Below are positions 11,801 through 21,427 of a stretch of 64,000 nucleotides of DNA, one piece after another. The translations under genes and the position numbers were made by a program. Position 1 is the stretch's first letter. The number at the start of each line of letters is the position of its first letter. Origin of the DNA: Antedon mediterranea (lineage: Eukaryota > Echinodermata > Crinoidea > Comatulida > Antedonidae); the NCBI RefSeq assembly GCF_964355755.1, contig NC_092674.1, positions 1,741,001 through 1,805,000 of the forward strand. Direction: 5' to 3'. The notes beneath the pieces were generated by a model. The model ran no database searches. It saw only the letters and a list, made by a program, of their open reading frames with translations, and was not told where the DNA came from.

Positions 11801-14800
11801 TATCTTGTTTCTATTGAATGAACATTTACAAAACACTGTAGGTATATTATTATAAATAACACTACTCGTTTCAATAGTAATAATCTCATGTTTAATTTTA
11901 ATAAGATAGAAAAGCTTGACACTGATGATGGGAAACAATTTCCTAAACCAAGTTTGTAAACTATCATCCGTCTTCAAAAATAAAAACACGAGCTTACTAT
12001 TGTAAGTATAGTATATTAGAATATTTAAACTATTATAATTCAATTCAATTATTTTCCCGAAGACATATAAAATATATAATACAATAAAACATACAAACAC
12101 AAGAAAACTAACACCATTCTGGCGGATTATCAGTTTTTCGTCTTTGATATATTTATAGACGTTTCTAAAAGATACCACAACAAACCACGAATAAAGGAGG
12201 AAAAATGTTCCAAAATGGTTTTGCTAGCTGTGATTTTATGATGGTGACCCAACAACACAACGCTATCTTTGTAAATCCTCCCCAACGAAAAGAAATAGGC
12301 ACATTCAAAATGTACAGAACGCAAACCTTAATAACAAGTACACTATTAGATTGATAGACAACGTAAAGATCGATACGCTTAGACCAACAACTGTAATCCA
12401 GGAGTTGATAACTTCGTCATCTGTTGGTAACTGAGAAAAAATACATATAATAGTAAACAGTAATAAGTATATACCATGGTTCTAATATTGAGCGCTTCTT
12501 GTGAGTTTACAACAAAGTAAAGCAAATATTTACCACGTTTTTTGAAATTTGCATCAACACGGAAAAACTTGTCAGGTGAGAACAAAAACAACGAACAAAC
12601 TTTTCTGTGACATTGTTCACATGGCAACCTCTTGATGACCATTTGCTATCATTGTTTGTCAAAACAAATACGTTAGAATAATTCGACGAGGAAGAGGCTA
12701 CATGAAGAATATTAGCAACCAAAATAAAGGGTGCGTAATGTGTTTGGCACACTGTAAAAGCCACTAATATTATTATTTTCCTCTGAATTATAAAAGGTTT
12801 TTACAAATACGGCTACCTGAATTTCAGAATGTAACTTAATCACAATACCAGCGATTGGTTAATAGTACATAGATGTTAGTTAGTAAAAAGCAATTTACCT
12901 AGCTTGTATGTCAAAGAACACGCATGCGTACGTCTCTTCATATTCTACAGAATCCTACAAATGACGTAAATAAAATGTTTAACCAAAATGTAGAGGAGTG
13001 ATTCTTCAAGAGGGTGTGACGTTAGTTTCATAAACATGACATTTAATTATGATAATAATATTATCCTAACTTTACTTTGATGTTTTTTTATATTTTCTAT
13101 GTGTTCCGATACAAAATAAAACTGTCATCAAAATTCAGAAGATGCTGATCCAGATAATCGGATTAGTATTTTGATCCAAAATTATATCTTATCTTATCTC
13201 GAATTATTTCTTACAGTTAGTGGCACGATTGGAAGAGTGTACATCATTTGAGCAGCATCTACAGCCGTACTATTGTCCTCGTCGTAAATACTTATTGAAA
13301 GCACACCACTGACTAGGTATGAACGAATGACGTCACCTGAACCAGATCCTGATCTAAAATCCGTCAAGAAAAACATAAAGCATCATTTTGTGCAAAAGTA
13401 AATTTAACCAGTGAAAAGTTAATAACTCTTCCCTGATTTAACTGTGTTATAAGGCAACAAAATAAAACCCTATTTCTTTAAGATGTTCATATGACAGTAA
13501 ACTGGGAACATTAAGAAATAGTAATAGTTAGTCATATACATCAGTATAGTTAAAAGGCGAATTGTGGTATTTTTTTTTAAATAGAGGTTCAAATTGTTCA
13601 CTTGTTTTGAGTTGTGGCTGCCTACTAAATACTATGTATTCCTACGGATGCCTATATGTAATACTCACGTGATGTCTTCTACAGGTACGTCATTACCAGG
13701 CCCAGTTAGTACATTGTCACTCTCAATATACAAGAAAACAATTGCTAGATTATCTGTTTGAAAAAGATAAATCATATAGGTTGATTTTCATGGAGAAGAA
13801 ACATTAGCAAAGTGAGATTATCTTTACAACATGCAGTCCTTTAAAAGGGAACTTGATACGCAATAGCGTACGCTCAATGCAAGTGAGTTGACCAATCACA
13901 AGCGACCAGGAAAGCGTAAATTTACTCTTCGCTGCGACAAACGATAACATCAGGATTGTTCAAATTACTTAGATTAGGAAGTGGTAACCAAACTTAAAGT
14001 TGCCTTAAAGAATTTTCTCGACACTTGTTTTTTTAAGAATCAGGATGACTGCAGTTACAATGGATATATATTAAAATATTAAAACTTACGGTTTTCTTAG
14101 TTTAAGTGTTTTTATTTATTTGCTATGGGTATATTATGGGATTATGGTATTCGGAAATAAAACGATAAAATGATGAATGAATATATTAAACTCACCGTTA
14201 TTGACCAACATCTGCACGGTAGCAAAAGCTGATTGGTTAAACTTGGTATTGATCTCCTTCTGGATATAAGTCGCATTCCCAATCCAAATGTAAAAAAACG
14301 ATTTTTACAAATTTGAATGAAACAGGAATGTTAATGTTTAGGTAAGTTAAAATCAAAATAAACAATTTAATTCTTGTCTCCTGAAAAAAATAATTCTTAA
14401 TAAATTGTTGATAAATATGCCATTTTAATGTAACGGAAAAAAAATGTATTTACCTGAAAAACTGTAATTCAAAGCAAAAAATGGTTAAATTTGCTGCCAG
14501 CCAATGAGTTTTTTGTTTGTTTAATTTAACCATTTATCTTGTCATTTTGTAAGTGAAAATATTATTTTCGCTTTTTCTACGGAAGTGATTAACGTTATTA
14601 AAACTACAAATAACATATTCAAAGTCTGATTTAATTAATCTTCATTTTTAATGTTTTTGGGTAACAATACATCTTTAAAAAGAAAGAACCAAAGTAACCT
14701 ATAACTTACAATTCGATTGATCCTCTATTGTAATGTAATATTTTGAAGAACTCTTCAATTGCCTTAAAATACTTGATTCTTGAGACGCAATCCATGGCAT

Positions 14801-17800
14801 CAGAGAATCTTCTATCTAGAAAAAACAATTATAATCACAAGAAGTCACAGATTACACCACTAAGCCTTGTTTTCCACTAGGCGAAGTTCTCACTTGGACG
14901 GAACGTAAGAACGTAAGCGCATCGCACGTAATTTTACCAATCATGACGTGCATGGGTTATCCGAACTGTCGCTTGACAACTCACTTGCGTTGCGCTTACG
15001 TACTTGCGTTGCGTCCTAGCGGCAACCAAGCTTAAGGTTATGTATTGAATTGGTTTGTTTTTATTTATCTATTATTTTGTTAAGCTCACACGAACGTGTG
15101 TTGCGCTGCATCCAAGCATTCCTGATTGGTTACTCATTTTTGTCGCATCACAAAAAGTGAATGGAAACATAATATAAACACGCACGCACATAATATTTTT
15201 ATATCGACTTACTGCAAAATTATTTGTGTAGAGAAACATATTCTCTGTAACATTTGACAGAAACACATCTGGTAGAAGTAACTCAGCTGGCGGACTTGAG
15301 GGATTGACGATCGAGTTATTTGTGGAGAGAAATGTATTCTCTGTAACGTTTGACGGAAACGTAAACAAATCTAGTAGACTACTCTTTCTAAGTAAATCAG
15401 CTGGCGGACTTGACAGAATGTTGATCGAGTTATTTCCAATTTCCGATCTACTCATTTCATCCGTTGAAATCGGCGTAAAAGTGGTTGTTAATGATCTCAA
15501 CAATGGTTCTTGAAAAAGAATGAATTATAAGGTCAGTTCAAGTGAGATCAAGTGTTTGCGTGTTTCGCGCCACATATCAGAAATCATAGATAAGTTGACC
15601 TTGTACAAACCAGGTACGCGCGCGCACATTATTACATTAGATGACAAAAACGGGAAGCAACAGAGAAAGAAGAATGATCTCACTCACACTAAATAATGTT
15701 GACCTGTTGGTTTATATTTGTCAAAACTTTGAAGAACTGGGCTATATAGATTTTAATAACAAACATATACAAACAAGGGAAATGTGGATTCTTCTCCTCA
15801 GAATAGGTCAATAATAAAATGTACGTACCTCTGTCATTTCTTATAATAGTTTTACTAAGTAAAGTGGTTTTCTGTAGTGTAGGTTTGTTTGTAGTCACTT
15901 CAAAGTTTTTGGAAATATTATTGCCTATATAAGTAAATGCAAATATAAATCATACAAACACCCTTGTTATGTTTGTATGCAATATCTTAAAAAGAGCTTG
16001 CATAAAGCAAATACAGGTTGGTAGTTAATATCTACAATTTCTCTTAACCAAAGTGCCGTATTACTTAGCATTATAAAAAAAAATTCAACAATGATAAAAC
16101 CGATACACGGATTCACACATTCCATATTCATTATTATTATTTAAAAGTAATGAACCAACAAACAACAACAAAGTAGGTTTCTTCTTGTGTTCGTTAGTTA
16201 AAGTGTATTGCACGTTTTACGTGAAATCAGTTAATACCAATAAATATTTAAAATAAAGTTACTGGCGGCCACACCTTGCAATAGAAGCAATAACCCACTA
16301 ATGTTATCTGGTTGTCCGCATTCATTGCCCAACCAAATCGTATTACCCAAAGGGACCAATCGACAAGCTCGTTGTTAATCTGTCTACACTATCAAACTAG
16401 TTTGACAAAAAAATGTGTGATATGCTCAAATATGGTAGTGATATTTTTAAATATGATAGTGTATGACATCATCATATTCATAAATGGCCACATCACATAA
16501 AGTTTGATAGTGTAGACAGAGCTTTAGATTGCTTACAAGTTTAGACTTTTATCGTAAGCTTGAAATACAGAAATAATTGTCCTTACCGGTACGATGTACT
16601 TGAAATGCCCACTTCCCTCCACAGGTTTCCTCGAGGTTCCCAGGGCATTGAACGTCACAATTCGTGCTGTTTATTCGATTCTCCATGAACACGTTGTTAA
16701 AACAGTTACACTCAAAACCATAATTCAGTGCCGCATATACATAGTGTATGGCTGTACAGTGTTTAACACACATGTCAATATCCATGAAAACGCTTTCTAT
16801 TAAAAGTGTAGAAAAAGCGAAGGAATAGCTAAAGCATCCTACATAATCATCTGTAAACAAGATTGACATAAAGAAGTTTGGAAAAATACCATAGAGATAT
16901 TAAAAAGATACTATAGGATGAATCATAGTTATAGTGAGTTTATCAAGATTGACATAAAGAAGTTTGGAAAAATACCATGGAGATACTAAAATGATACTAA
17001 AGGATGAACCATAGTTATTGTGAATTTATCAAAATTGACATAAAGAAGTTTGGAAAAATACCATAGAGATACTAAAATAATACTAGAAGATAAACCATAG
17101 TTATTATGAGTTATCAATGTAGTTCTCTTTATAAGATCATCGGGAAATACTAAACAATAAACACGAGGATACGACTTGCAATACTTTGATTATCTCAAAA
17201 GTAGGGCAGAAAGATTGTTTCTATAAAGGCTAGGCACACATTGCTTTTTAAGAAAATATTAGTTATGTACGTACCTCTATCGCTGAAAATCATATGTAAG
17301 GGTGTTCCTGGGTTGTTTGTCGTCAAAGTAATTCCTAAAATGTGATTAAAAGAAGAATGATACATTATATTACTTAGTAAATCGATCTTTTAAATTGACA
17401 TTAATAAATGCAAAATATCAACCAAACCTAGTCGTTACTTAAATTAATGCAAATATGTCACATGCTCGATCTCAATTCATTCATACACACTATTCAGCAC
17501 TAGAAGAAATAGCTTTTCTCATGAGGGCCCCTACAATACAAATATGCAAAAATTGAAAATGCTTTGAATACAGCTGAAGTACACTAAGACAATCAGTTCA
17601 CAAATGTTGTGTTTATTACAACACATTCACATTTAATCAGCAATATAACTATTTACATTACAGGGTAATTGTCTGTAGTCGTAAGATTGTGTCACTCTGA
17701 TTGGAGCTTGATGTGAACCAGGTTTACCTGTACTGTGCACTTGTGATCGCATTACACCTCCGCATGTTTCCATTACATTTCCCAAACATGGCACGTCACA

Positions 17801-19977
17801 ATAACTGTTGTTTACTCTGGTCGAGAAGTCGACGTCATTTGTGCAGATACACTCAAAACCAAAATGCAAAGCGGCGTAGAGGAGACCGTTATCATGACAG
17901 TATCTAATGCATATGTCAATACCTAGGTCTTGTTGAGTTGACGTGTATGTGTCAGAAGCAACAAAACTGTCTGAGAAGCATCCAATATAATCAACTAGAA
18001 ATATAACAGTCATTTCAACATTATACCAACACGAATGTAACGTAGATGACGTCATGGTATATTCTTTTCAACAACATTTATATTTTAACCCACGTTTGTC
18101 TTTGTTTTTTTTTAATTTCATTTCTTTTTCATCGTTAAAGCGTTGCAATTTTTGGAGCTTTACTGCTTTTTCTTAAATTTTTTTGGTATTTAATGGGATC
18201 ATTTTTAGTCGCGTGGAAGCGACTCTATAGTTCACTATGTCGGTCGGTCGGTCTGTCTGTCTGTCTGTCTGTCGGTCTGTCGGTCTGTCTGTCTGTCTGT
18301 CGGTCCGGTATCACTATGCGTTTTATCGCTTTATGACCTTATCTTGATATCAGTTTAATCTAGCTAGGTCAATTTTTCACAGTATATTCCTTATGGCCAG
18401 GAATCAATGTGGTTATGTTTTCACGGTGCGCAATAAAAAATTACGCGGTCTACGCACGATTTAACGAAATCACGTTTGTAATCATATCTTCACAACCATG
18501 AATCACAATTAAATAAAATTTGGTACTCATAAATTTCAGGGCATAAATCATCATATGGCAATACAATTACGTGCGTAGCGCATGTAACGCATGCGTACGC
18601 GCGCTTAAAATTTTCAAAATTTATTTTCGATGAAATAAGAAATAAAATAATAATAATAATAATAATAATTTCAGGCAATTTTAAGCGTTTACAAAATTGC
18701 CATGAGTGCGCATATTTTTGCGCGCGCACTGCGCGTTAAATGTTATTGCGCACTCTTTTTGCCCGATTTCTGTTTTCTTGACTTATTTTTCAACTCGAAA
18801 TTACGTTATACGAGCACGTCGAAAGTGACAGGCTACGCACGTGTAAATTAAAAAAATTTAAATGTCTTTAAACATTTCAACATTTTTAAACATGTTCAGT
18901 AATTTCGGTCAGTATAGTTCACTTTGTCGGTCGGTCGGTCTGTCTGTCTGTCTGTCGGTCTGTCGGTCTGTCTGTCGGTCTGTCTGTCCGGTATCACTAT
19001 GCATTGTAGCACGCGACTTAATGGCTGTTGGCCTTGTTGTGTATAAAGCGCTTATAAACATGGTATTATGCCCTATATAAAACTACCATTATTATTATTA
19101 TTATAAATCAAAGACTACCATTATTATTATCTGGCTAAAATATCACAAATAAATACAGTATATATTAAATTAAATACATACCACGTTTTGTAAAATGTGC
19201 TGATGCCGTGACGGTTCTTGATGATTGGGTTGTTAAAACAGAAATAGTTGTAGCATTAGGCTCTATATTTTATCAAAAATATAAATTGAATTATATTTAT
19301 TTTTCAACGTTATTTCAAGAGGGATTACAACAGTACAGCTGAATTAAAGCAAAAATAATAAAAAAAATTAATAATATTTAAAAAATTATATATTTTAAAA
19401 TAACATTAGAGATGACAACTTTCATTAAAAATTTTAAAAAATTCCATTGCTTAAATCTAATTGCGCAATTCAACCAAAAAACTCGATATCGATTTTATTG
19501 GTCGACGACGACTTGGGAAAAATGACGTATTGCATAATTTACATAATGTACTATTTCGTTGCAAATCGAACATTCTTTGCGTGGGGTAACTTTCGATAAA
19601 GTACCTTTGATATTGTGTTGACGTCTTGTGACTGCTGTACTTGTAGTGGAGAAACTACCCAAACCTTTAGAATAAAAATCAATATAACAAATAACCAAAT
19701 TCATTAAAAAAAATCTGTGGAAACGTTCCGGTTAATTATGTTGGCACTGAAACCTATATATTGGGCCAATCAATGGCAAGAAAAATTAAACTTGAGTTCG
19801 AGGAGCATTAAAAAAAACAGATAGATCGGTAAAAGAATAAGAAAAAAAAGTTCAAATCTGGTTCAGGTTTCTGTTGCAATGACGTCATCCAACGACGCTT
19901 TGCGAAGAAAATGACTACTTACCAAATAAACAAGATCCAAAAAGGAGGACCATAACACACGGACTCGCACCCTCCAT
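8897..19977 (-). CDS. adhesion G protein-coupled receptor with two WSC domains
   Basis: Twenty-two exons were traced from the signal-peptide exon 19923-19977: 19605-19664, 19182-19262, 17728-17994 (WSC), 17275-17334, 16587-16850 (WSC), 15829-15924, 15213-15508 (Ser/Thr/Asn stalk), 14710-14815, 14196-14259, 13669-13753, 13215-13353, 12899-12954 (GAIN strands), 12534-12645 (GPS), 12327-12430 (TM1), 11708-11810 (TM2), 11248-11465 (TM3-4), 10860-10920 (CWL loop, TM5), 10347-10450, 9683-9854 (TM6-7), 9122-9193, 8897-8971. Phases match except 14710 to 14259, so a small exon is probably missed there. The GPS has the Trp, four Cys and CSHLTSF, giving autoproteolysis between L and T and a TSF tethered agonist. 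The loop WLK motif and the TM6 GLTW motif are typical of family B2. The product is about 880 residues. The last two exons are weaker; the tail would end TSHV, a class I PDZ ligand. WSC domains bind carbohydrate in other proteins; a glycan ligand here is inference. Confidence 0.85.
9284..9545. repeat. CpG-rich tandem repeat, about 78-bp unit
   Basis: About three and a half copies of a unit that contains TTCTACTCGAACAATACACG, GCGACGCGCGGGCAGTACTA and an AT-rich ACCAATTATTAACA part. The array lies in a 3' intron of the adhesion GPCR gene. It stands out because CpG is dense here while the surroundings are AT-rich. Confidence 0.8.
10017..10177. mobile_element. eroded MITE ends (two families side by side)
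   Basis: At 10017-10050 there is a right end of the TAGTGTAGACAG family (GTCAAACTAGTTTGATAGTG then TAGACAGAGCTTA). Immediately after it, 10050-10177 ends in GTGGGAACCAAGCTTTAG, the right end of the GGTTCCCACTAG family, with eroded internal sequence. A short ACTTGA microsatellite precedes them. All of this lies in the intron before the TM6-7 exon of the adhesion GPCR. Confidence 0.5.
13846..14002. mobile_element. eroded MITE, GGTTCCCACTAG / GCAACGCAA family
   Basis: The left half retains GGGAACTTGATACGCAATAG and the family block GAGTTGACCAATCACAAGCG. The right half is diverged but still ends GTGGTAACCAAACTTAA. It is intronic in the adhesion GPCR gene. Confidence 0.5.
14371..14674. mobile_element. 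TTAA-flanked MITE (piggyBac-like ends), eroded left end
   Basis: The right end reads GTAACAATACATCT followed by TTAA, and a TTAA precedes the diverged left end. Internal sequence, including GCTGCCAGCCAATG and AACCATTTATCTTGTCATTT, matches the copies at 27898-28231 and 30465-30783. It lies between the two adhesion GPCR exons whose phases do not join (14710 and 14259), so it may have disturbed or hidden a small exon. Confidence 0.65.
14864..15033. mobile_element. MITE of the GGTTCCCACTAG / GCAACGCAA family
   Basis: The ends TTTTCCACTAGGCGAAG and GCGTCCTAGCGGCAACCAAG form an imperfect inverted repeat. A GCGCTTACGTACTTGCGTTG block near the right end pairs with the GTAACG/CGTAAGCGC block near the left end. 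About 170 bp, noncoding, in an intron of the adhesion GPCR gene. Confidence 0.65.
16380..16519. mobile_element. MITE with TAGTGTAGACAG terminal inverted repeats
   Basis: The left end CTGTCTACACTATCAAACT is the reverse complement of the right end AGTTTGATAGTGTAGACAG. The 140-bp element is otherwise AT-rich with internal ATATGGTAGTGATATTT and TATGATAGTG phrases that extend the fold. It lies in an intron of the adhesion GPCR gene. Fragments occur at 10017-10050 and perhaps 4413-4550. Confidence 0.75.
16859..17115. repeat. tandem repeat, about 87-bp unit, three copies
   Basis: The phrase GACATAAAGAAGTTTGGAAA recurs three times (from about 16863, 16951 and 17037). Each copy is followed by ATACCATAGAGATACTAAA-like sequence and a ...GGATGAACCATAGTTAT segment. 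The first copy begins directly upstream of the second WSC exon of the adhesion GPCR (minus strand), in the intron. Confidence 0.8.
18236..18310. repeat. GTCTGTCG microsatellite within a dispersed repeat
   Basis: CACTATGTCGGTCGG is followed by alternating GTCTGTCTGTCTGTCGG units and closed by CCGGTATCACTATGC. The same flanked arrangement recurs at 18921-19002. The shared flanks show that this is part of a dispersed repeat rather than an independent slippage tract. It lies in the adhesion GPCR intron between the leader exons and the first WSC exon. Confidence 0.8.
18921..19002. repeat. second GTCTGTCG microsatellite with the same flanks
   Basis: TTCACTTTGTCGGTCGGTC leads into GTCTGTCGG units and ends CCGGTATCACTATGC, matching 18236-18310. 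The 18400-18830 interval between the two is CpG-richer than its surroundings and shows no coding signal. Confidence 0.8.
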
Positions 19978-20432
19978 GTTACATCTGTTACATCTGAATA
20001 CTATTACTTAACGTAGAAAATCACTTTTTCACCAAAATAAATTGAGGGAAAACCGATGAACAGCAAAAAAGTTTTAATTGAAAAATCAAAATCAGCACAG
20101 TATTTACATTTACCCACTTCTCACGAGTGTTCGTCAAGTAACAAAGCAACCCGCAAAATGAAAAAATGTATATATATCCTAAAATGTATATAACTGATTT
20201 GATCTATTTTAGCAACAGAAATAAACAAAAAATCTTTAGGAGTTTTGGCCAAGACCTCATTTAAAACAAACGTTAAGCTTTTTTCTTATTTGTGATTATT
20301 GGACGTTTTTTTCATTATTGTTCTGTTATTGTGTGTTTTAGTAGTTTATATGAAAACTCACAATTTGTGTTTCCATGGCAACATCATTTTTTCCGGTTAA
20401 TATTTCCGGTAATCATTGGGGGTCTTTTTTCA

Positions 20433-20880
20433 AAATGATAGAAATATGATAATGGTTTTTTAACTGTTTATAAATACAATTAACTTTTAAAAAGACCATC
20501 TAAAATATACAAGCAACAAACGCTTAAAACAACTATACATTTTTCATTGGTTTTTTTTTTTCAATATGATAATGGTTTTGTAACTGCGTATAAATACAAT
20601 TAACTTTTAAAAAGACCATCTAAAATATACAAGTAACAAAGGCCTAAAACAACTATAAATTTTTCATTAGGTTTTTTTTTTCAAAATGATAGAAATATGA
20701 TAATGGTTTTGTAACTGCTTATAAGTACAATTAACTTTTAAAAAGACCATCTAAAATATACAAGCAACAAACGCTTAAAACAACTATACATTTTTCATTG
20801 GTTTTTTTAAAAATATGATAATGGTTTTGGAACTGCTTATAAATACAATTAACTTTTAAAAAGTCCTTCAATTGGATAAA
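20433..20880. repeat. tandem repeat of about 118-131 bp, four copies
   Basis: AATATGATAATGGTTTT recurs near 20444, 20563, 20694 and 20812. Each copy is followed by AATACAATTAACTTTTAAAAAG, CCATCTAAAATATACAAG and AACAACTATA-ATTTTTCATT. Length differences come from poly-T and a GATAGA segment. The array is intergenic, upstream of the adhesion GPCR start (19977, minus strand). Confidence 0.85.
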
Positions 20881-20965
20881 ATGAACGCTTCCCGAAAATG
20901 TTTAACCAATTATAAATTTTATTTTAACGATTAAACGTATCAAATTGGAGTGCCTAATTACAAGC

Positions 20966-21250
20966 CTCAGCATTCATTACAAGCGTTAACATTCATTACA
21001 AGCGTCAACATTCATTACAAGCGTCAACATTCATTACAAGCGTTAACATTCATTACAAGCGTCAACATTCATTACAAGCTTCAGCATTCATTACAAGCGT
21101 TAACATTTCATTACAAGCGTCAACATTCATTACAAGCGTCAACATTCATTCCAAGCGTCAACATTCATTACAAGCGTCAACATTCATTACAAGCGTCAAC
21201 ATTCATTACAAGTGTCAACATTCATTACAAGCGTCAACATTTCATTCCTA
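20966..21250. repeat. 19-bp minisatellite, about 15 copies
   Basis: A very regular 19-bp unit, AACATTCATTACAAGCGTC, with a few T/C and single-base length variants. Because 19 is not a multiple of three, the open frame across it cycles through all frames and is not a gene. It lies between the 3' end of the sulfotransferase gene and the upstream region of the adhesion GPCR. Confidence 0.95.
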
Positions 21251-21427
21251 ATTATATCTATAACTGTAGGCATATTCTGTTTTGCAATGACTGACTAATC
21301 AAACTGATTTTATCTTCACTCTAGTCTTTTTATAAAGGTCATGTAAGTTATAATGATATCATGTGTAAAAGACTTATCTTTCCTTTCATATTTACATTTT
21401 TTTAAGAATGTGTTCAAATTGATTTAA

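Noticed and set aside
11489-12178. 229-codon minus-strand frame as a single exon
   Set aside because: Only 11708-11810 is coding (TM2, with splice sites and phase). The rest is poly-Lys/Phe intron read-through.
20950-21294. 114-codon open frame over the 19-bp array
   Set aside because: It is created by the tandem repeat cycling through frames; there is no domain or splice context.
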